DNA of 64,000 nucleotides from Chondrosia reniformis (Eukaryota > Porifera > Demospongiae > Chondrillida > Chondrillidae): NCBI GenBank assembly GCA_947172415.1, contig OX359191.1, positions 1,240,001-1,304,000 of the forward strand, in the 5' to 3' direction. Below are positions 58,171-64,000 of this stretch, piece by piece. The translations under genes and the position numbers were made by a program. Each line of letters starts with the position of its first letter. Position 1 is the first letter of the stretch. The notes under the pieces were generated by a model. That model did not search any database, was not told where the DNA came from, and saw nothing but the letters and a program-made list of their open reading frames with translations.

Positions 58171-58410
58171 TGCACATGATGATTCTCATTGGTGGGAGTT
58201 TGTGGTCCGCCAGGGTCGGGCTTGCTCTGTCCGTAGCGTGAGACAGTGCAGGACTAGTAACTGGTCACAGGTCGGTCAGGTACGCCGGACCGTTCCCGAG
58301 CAGCTTCTCTTACGACGCAAGTAGTGGAAGTGTCAAACGGAGTTGAGAAACCGGAGGCCATTTGGGGCACGATGTACTTCTACCTCCTCGTGGTGTGCCC
58401 TGGGATCACT
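58171..58410. repeat. GC-rich diverged block, copy 2
   Basis: It is similar to 53421-53634 in ordered blocks: ATGATGATTCTCATTGGTGG, GGTCCGCCAGGGTCGGGC, GACTAGTAACTGGTCA, CAGGTACGCC and GGGGCACGATGTACTTCTAC then CGTGGTGTGCCC. At the position of the copy 1 hairpin it has CTGTC-CGTAGCGTGA-GACAG, with different bases but pairing kept. The reverse reading frame that is open in copy 1 has a stop here. Confidence 0.5.
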
Positions 58411-58834
58411 CAGCAAAGTGATGCGAAACGAAGTACTGCAGCACCGTTCCAGTAACACTCAAAAGGAGAAGAAACAGCATGGTCTCTTTACAACCATGAA
58501 GAACTCGTTTAAGAACTTGACATTTTTTGACATTTTTTTAATTTGAAACATGTTTGTACATGCTTGTCTATTTCAGAATTGTCAAACAAAAATGATCATT
58601 TTGCAGTGGTTATATAATTGTCGATAATGGTGAATTCATAAATGAGATTGCTATAATAATATAAAATATAACCCAGCTCATCACATATGTAAACATTCAG
58701 GATACTCTTGTATATTATTGCATAACAAGTATAGTTACATAATACATATACAATACATGCTTAACCACTTCCTAGTGACTGCACTTATCAAAATATAATT
58801 GCAATATATACACATGTGGGTCGATCAGTAAAAT

Positions 58835-58925
58835 TATGAAAAACTAAAGAAAAAAAGGAAAAAAAGAAGAAAACAAAAAAGGAAAAAAGAAGAAAGAAAA
58901 CGATAAAGAAAAAAGGGAAAAAGAT
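58835..58925 (+). repeat. A-rich polypurine tract
   Basis: About 90 bp of A with scattered G (AAAGAAAAAAAGGAAAAA type). Simple sequence, possibly a retroposon tail, but no element body was recognised beside it. Confidence 0.85.
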
Positions 58926-59061
58926 ACGCACAGTTGATTACCCTATATCGCAATAATTATTTCAGTAATAATCTATTATGCACATCACATGCAAGCGAGC
59001 AAATGAACTGGTAAATCATTATGTTATTAAAACTGCAAGTTTAATCAAAATATAAATATTT

Positions 59062-62000
59062 CTAACATGATGCATTATTCATTTCAGTTCTGTGCTTAGT
59101 ATATTGCTTTACACAATCTAAAGAACAAAATTTGAAGTCAAATTTAGTGAACGGCACCACTCCAGCTAAACTCTTTTCACAGAAGAAGCAGACTCCATCC
59201 CTACACCAAGCAATTGGGATTGATGTCATAAGTACATGAATACATTTTAATATCATGCAGTTGTTTGTATCAGTATGATGCCATACATAATGCTAGTATC
59301 AGATAATAGTGAAATTAAAACTAAGCGTATATAGTAAACATCACTTATATATATTAAGGTTTGCATGTGTTAACATTCTGTGGAAGTGTCTAGATAAACC
59401 TATGCTGAGAGCACTGATATGGCATGTGGAGTATCCTTTAGTATTCTCCTTTCAGCTGCGAGCACTCTCTAACAGACAGAAGTAGTCATAAGCCCTTGCA
59501 CTTGTGTTGGCAAGTCTAGAATGGAATGTACATGTACCTTTTCTCTCTCTGACAAGTAATGTCCCATATCTAAAGTAATGTACCAGTTTCATGCAGTAAG
59601 AATCACATTCTTATAGACATTTAGCAATGTCAGTAGATATATGCGCAGTTTTCTGCTCTTACGTCCCCTTTACACTGGAATGCTGTGACATTTGGAAAAG
59701 TAAATATACAGTACATATATACATATTATATGCATGTATATATATTATAAACCATTCATTTCATGATCATTAAATAACAACTATTACAATATTTTTTCTG
59801 AATTGAAACAAAGTTCAAAATTAGTAGCTATAACTTTTTAAATGTCTTTTTTGTTCATACAGTGTTATGTGTGAGTGTAATGGTTGCTTAATCAATAGAA
59901 TCATATATATTGGCTACATAAGCAGGATTATTATTCATTTCTGTATCTGCAGTGTCATAATTCCCCTCTCTGTTTTTCCTATACAATTTATAAAAAAGTA
60001 CACATTCATGAATAAATGTATTGATAACCATTCATAATAATACAATTGGCACAATAAACAAGCCAAGAATAACAGCTGGCTGTTTTCTAGGGATTCTGCC
60101 CCCCCAGTCAAGACTTTGGTCACTTGGCTGGTAGATGTAATATCTTTTATATTATTCAATTTTACATTCTTTTTTATATATACATTTGGACATCATAATT
60201 AGTAATCAATACATCAATTATATATATATTGCATGCTACATCTACATACTTAACAGTAAAGATATAGGGAACTAAACCTAGTGGGAGTTAGACAAGGATA
60301 TAAGAAGTTTCACATGTATATACCTTTCTTTGTACGCTGTGCTTTGCAACCTTCGACAGTCTTTGGTGTTAGGCGCTCCCCAGATAATCTTTGTTATCAC
60401 AATTGCAACAATAGCTCCAATTAATAGACCAATAGTTGTTCCACCAATACCAGCTGCAATAGTTAGTGTTGATTCAGGTTCACAAGAAGAACAAATGCAA
60501 CTGGTATTTTCAAAGTCCACTGTATAAAAAATATAGACTTTGTGAAAAGTATAAAGATGTTTCTAGAATACTAAGGAAAGATCTAGAAACTATTGCATAT
60601 TCAAAGAAAGGTTTCTTTTATCTCTGCCAACATTTCCCACTAGCATGCAGGAGTTGGAGAAAACAAAATAAATAATAAAATTCTCTGAATATATATGCAT
60701 CACATAAATATGAAGGAGATATAGTATACACCATCTTCCTAAAGATGTGGTCAACATTAATATAAATATTATGAGGTTAGAAAAATACTTAGAATAGATT
60801 ATTTTTTTACAGCTAGACCTATACATTACATATAGCTATATGGTTTTGGATGAGAATATTGGTTTTCTCCTTGACTGGGCCATGCATATAATATGTATAT
60901 ACATGTATATTTAATCTATATATATGTACAGAAGTGCTTTTTACCATCATAAGTAGCATTTCCAAATTCATTGCTCCATGATCCAATTCCAACTTCAGAA
61001 ACAGCTCTAACTCTGACAATGTAGTGAGTTCCTAACAGAAGATCAGTTATTGTTACTGAAGTAGTATTTGGATCCGGACTCCATCTTTTCCAACTGCCAG
61101 AGGTATTCTGCCCATAGTCCACTTGATAATAATGTACGAAGGGTTCACTTTCAGGTACTGACCATGCAATACTTAGTGACGGTAGCCTTGCAGTTATAGT
61201 CCGTTTTATGTTAACTTGAGTTATTTTCTGAGGAACTGTAGGAAATAAACAAAAGTACTTATTTTCAAATATCATAAAGAGGTAAGACACGAAAAAAGCA
61301 ATTACTGGGAATTGAACCCATGACAACTGGTTATATATGACCACCAGTGCTCTGCCACAATTGCCACAGCAATGCTCCCTTCATGTTTCCCCTCTTATAC
61401 TAACCATAAAGAACTACTCTTCATTTACCAGTTAGTGGTAATTCTCTTTATTAGAACAAGCTGATAATCAAGCATGCACAATAGCATTCACAGGATTCAC
61501 AGAAGATCAAGATAAAGAAAAAAACAAAGACTCTCAGGATCACTGATAAAGGGTGGAATTCCCAGAAACGGCTGTCTGACCCAGTGGAGAAGAAGATGAA
61601 AGAAGGAAGAAAAGATTCCTGTATCTTCATCCAAAGCTCTCTTCAGGTTTAGTTCCCCTATAGGCTCTTTTACAGAATAGGTATAGCATGTAGGAGAATG
61701 GTATCTTAGATTTTTCATGCACAATAGCATGATATTGCAGAAAATGTAAACAGTTATAATGTGATTATACTTACCACTGTATGTTGTCTTAATAATTCTT
61801 ATACTGTACGGTCCTTGTTCACCTGATGAAACAGCTGCTACCCAAATGTAGTAGCTGGTACCTTGTTCAAGTCCACTCAGTGTAGTTGATGTACCAGTGA
61901 TTCCTGACATTGTTGATGCTCCAGATTGTGGTTCTGTTGTAGTACCACTACGTTTTGAATACCTCACAGTGTAGGTTATTCTAGTTCCAGATACGGCAGT

Positions 62001-63318
62001 CCATTGAACTGTCAAAGTAGGATATCCGCCTGATGCATTTCTTGTAACAGTGACACCTTGGACTTGGGATGGAACTGAGAATTGCAAATTGATATTCAAA
62101 TATTGTAAAGTATTAGTTTATGGTTAAAAATTAAATCTAGAGAAATTACGGGTTGCAAAGTACAATCCTTGAGCTGATGTGCCTATAACACCATGTCAAT
62201 CTACATTTCACCATACAGCAATTCTATATAATATGCTTGCATTTCCCACAGACACACATATAGTAAGTATGCATGTATATACAAAAGACCAACTTGTAGC
62301 AGCAAAAATAGCTATTCTTTCACAACAATATGGTCCCGTTCCTAATTCAGTTATGGTAGCAACTCTGATACGATATTCTGTACCACTCTTCAAACCAGTT
62401 ATATCTCTTTGAGTTGTACCAGCTCCGACTGTCACATTCATATATGCATGATCTGGATTGTCTTGTATCTTATACTGTATTGCATATCCGGTATCTGTGA
62501 GACCTTTTGCAAGAGTTGGTGCTGTCCAAGATACTCTAATACCAGCTTGTACTGATAGCGGACTTGCTGTTACATTAGTAGGAACTGAAGCATCCCCAGC
62601 TATATACAACAAAATGATGTATATCCATCTTGTCAAATACATTAGTAATTTTTAGAGCAAAAAATGTGGAAAATACAATACGTATATATACAGATTGGTA
62701 TATGCATTGCTACAGTATATCCAATGAGGTGTTTGGGAAACTGAAAAATAATATATATACATCTTTTGACTCTTTGAACATCTAAAAACACAGTTTGTCT
62801 TAGTAAATCTTCTGGTCGGATGTTCCGACCCTGCATGAGGGTCTGCTTCAGTGACTGATTGAAACGTCCAACCAGAAGATTTACCAAGACAAACTGTGTT
62901 TTTAGATGCTCAAAGAGTCGAAAGATGTACCATCTAAAAGATAAGTTTGACACAGTTAAAAGAAATCCTTATTTTATTATAATATATATACTTCTCTTTT
63001 TTGCTATACCTTTAAATGCAGTCTGTGACACTCTTAAACTGTAGGGGCCTTGTCCATTTGATGAATTAGTTGCTACCCAAATGTAATATCTAATACCTTG
63101 AGCAAGTCCACTCAGTGTAGTTGATGTACCATTAATTCCTGTCTTATACGATGCTTCAGATGGTGGTTCTGTTGTAGTACCTCTACTTGCTGAATACCAC
63201 ACAGTGTAGGTTATTCCTGTTTCAGATACTTCAGTCCATGAAAGTGTTAAAGAAGGAAGTCCATCAGATAAATCTCTTTCAACAGTAACATCCTGGACCT
63301 GAGATGGCAGTGAGTTGT
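59062..63318 (-). CDS. Fibronectin-III transmembrane receptor with probable FCS-type finger tail (5' end off window)
   Basis: Exons in gene order: 63010-63318, 62294-62599, 61775-62074 and 60945-61235, each one FN3 domain of about 97-103 residues in a symmetric 1-1 phase; then 60324-60519 and 59062-59200. FN3 signatures: PSLTLSWTEV, TYTVWYSASRG, GTSTTLSGLAQGIRYYIWVA in the first, with close repeats in the third. The 60.4-kb exon has an extracellular CICSSCEPES, a membrane helix LTIAAGIGGTTIGLLIGAIV-AIVITKIIW with small-xxx-small spacing, then a short basic tail. It ends two bases into a codon. The 59.1-kb exon starts with the missing third base and reads DGVCFFCEKSLAGVVPFTKF and FKFCSLDCVKQYTKHR, a C-x2-C...F-C-S-x2-C pattern like FCS/MYM-type zinc fingers. 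The join is supported by phase only. The exon 62294 donor (GTTGGT) is weak but phase-consistent. More N-terminal exons lie to the right. Confidence 0.75.
61298..61367 (-). repeat. tRNA-like sequence (pseudogene or SINE head)
   Basis: 70 nt on the minus strand fold by eye into a tRNA-like form: acceptor stem GCAATTG/TAATTGC (7 bp with one G-T), a box-A-like TGGCAGAGCACTGG, a possible anticodon stem TGGT/ACCA around CATATATA, and a T-arm TGGG-TTCAATT-CCCA with B-box GGTTCAATTCC. The D arm is weak and there is no 3' terminator run directly after, so a SINE head or tRNA pseudogene is more likely than a working tRNA. It lies in an intron of the FN3 receptor. Confidence 0.45.
61495..61725 (-). repeat. 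Dispersed repeat family C, reverse copy
   Basis: It contains ACAAAGACTCTCAGGATCAC, ACGGCTGTCTGACCCAGTGG, CTGTATCTTCATCCAAAGCT, CCCCTATAGGCTCTTTTACA and ATGGTATCTTAGATTTTTCA. It is nearly identical in plan to the 27.4-kb copy. It extends the FN3 exon's frame artificially if the intron is not removed. Confidence 0.8.
62763..62978. mobile_element. Hairpin MITE, family B
   Basis: Long arms: CATCTAAAAACACAGTTTGT then CTTAGTAAATCTTCTGG, pairing with CCAGAAGATTTACCAAG and ACAAACTGTGTTTTTAGATG, around a small GTTCCGACCCTGCATGAGGG centre. It ends with ACAGTTAAAAGAAATCCTTA, the family terminus. In an intron of the FN3 receptor; no coding sequence. Confidence 0.75.
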
Positions 63319-64000
63319 CTAATTACAAAGTGAGAAGTATATACATTACAGTAGTTGCATGTCACTAATAAATAGGATGCATATATTACATAGTTTGTTA
63401 TATGTAGCTACTTTTGGATAACTGTTTTATTGAGCATCAGCAAGACTAGCTGGTACATCCTTCTCCTTGTTCACTCCTTAAGTAGATCTCTGCATTTAGA
63501 CTTTTAATCTTCTCTGCTTTTAACTTTATATAATATAGTGTGTCTATAGTGTTCAGCTATTTATACATGTAACAATTACACCATTTTTATTCCTAAGGAG
63601 ATACATATATAAACTCAGCTCCAATTTCAACAGTTAGCTAAGGTGTGGTTTCGGTGCTGAGTATATTTAGGCTTCTACCCCATTGCCATGGTAACGATAT
63701 GATATGGTGGACATTATCTATGTGTATAGGGGTTACTAAAAGTTCTCCTAGCAAAGGAGTGTTTCATATTTACTTGATTAACCAGCCCCTTGTACCCTGC
63801 TTCCAACCTTCCCACAGAGCTTGTTTAATTCCCCTTTACAGCCATTTTTGTCAAGCAGGTATATGTATATGATGTGATAGAAATAATTAATCACTGGGAG
63901 ATATTACGCCTGACCAACCAAGTGAACAATTAAAGTCTAATCTTGGTTGGGAGATCAAGGTCCTCTTAATGGCAACCTGTGATCGCTTCCCATTCATTCA
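63319..64000. other. Intronic or 5' flank of FN3 receptor, repeat fragment at end
   Basis: No further FN3 exon could be seen. The last 100 bp carry ACCAAGTGAACAATTAAAGT and TAATCTTGGTTGGGAGATCA, resembling a small dispersed repeat also seen near 38.88 kb (ACCAGCCAAGTGATTTATTG), 60.1 kb and 3.15 kb in reverse. Confidence 0.5.

Larger units (their letters stand above)
54903..59061. other. Gene-poor interval
   Basis: Mostly AT-rich DNA without supported exons. A short Gln/Asn-rich frame after a CTCCTTCCACAAG acceptor on the minus strand (about 55446-55511) could be a terminal exon but is weak. A CpG-richer, E2F-motif-bearing block occurs at 57.57-57.97 kb, a GC-rich repeated block at 58.17-58.41 kb and an A-rich purine tract at 58.84-58.92 kb. 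Confidence 0.5.

Noticed and set aside
59540-59612. Exon encoding CDSYCMKLVHYFRYGTLLV on the minus strand
   Set aside because: It has splice-like ends, but its phase fits neither the transmembrane exon nor the 59.1-kb exon, so I left it out.
59662-59681. Micro-exon giving the receptor tail SIPV and a stop
   Set aside because: It is phase-compatible but only 20 nt with a weak context. The FCS-finger exon at 59.1 kb is also phase-compatible and far more protein-like.
60590-60826. 78-codon minus-strand frame between FN3 and transmembrane exons
   Set aside because: AT-rich intron sequence; flanking exon phases join directly without it.
61497-61774. C-terminal extension of the third FN3 exon frame
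   Set aside because: It reads through a good GTAAGT donor at 61774 into intron and a family C insertion; the next FN3 exon matches the donor phase.

Overview
The window looks like nuclear DNA from a non-bilaterian animal, most likely a sponge. It is AT-rich, its genes are split by GT/AG introns, and its repeats are microsatellites, minisatellites and MITE-like elements. There is no bacterial operon logic and no CRISPR array. The sponge call is an inference from the very common TACGTA motif, the style of the fibronectin-III receptor repeats and the paired-like homeobox. It is not proven.

Layout, left to right. (1) About 0-4.6 kb: mostly non-coding, with an 18-bp minisatellite and a possible orphan exon on the minus strand. 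(2) 4.66-19.16 kb, plus: the last three coding exons of USB1 (U6 snRNA 3'-end phosphodiesterase), spread over 14.5 kb by an 11-kb and a 3-kb intron. (3) 19.72-21.21 kb, plus: a complete three-exon paired-like homeobox gene of 239 aa with an N-terminal eh1 repression motif. (4) 22.33-50.47 kb, minus: a FAM193-family (IRIZIO) gene of 19 coding exons. All exon phases join into one 1307-codon frame. Its introns hold most of the repeats: a 28-copy 31-bp array, a 32-copy 20-bp array, 13-, 21- and 34-bp arrays, a 330-bp polypurine tract and several MITEs. (5) 50.78-52.17 kb, minus: RPL27A (uL15), complete at 148 aa. (6) 52.23-53.05 kb, plus: POLR1F (RPA43), intronless at 274 aa, head to head with RPL27A across only 62 bp that contain a CACGTG E-box. 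(7) 54.26-54.90 kb, plus: three 3' exons of an unrecognised gene. (8) 59.06-63.32 kb, minus: the 3' part of a transmembrane receptor with at least four fibronectin-III domains. Its tail exon appears to encode an FCS-type zinc finger. The gene continues past the right edge.

USB1 (U6 maturation), RPL27A and POLR1F are housekeeping RNA and ribosome genes. RPL27A and POLR1F probably share one promoter, which fits co-regulation of ribosome production. The homeobox gene is a developmental repressor candidate lying convergently to the FAM193 3' end.

The most interesting items are the FN3-TM-FCS domain combination, a 408-bp MITE with perfect inverted repeats and subterminal TACGGGCGTA motifs, roughly 41-bp direct repeats flanking two different insertions, and a diverged GC-rich block present twice (53.4 and 58.2 kb) with possibly compensated hairpins.
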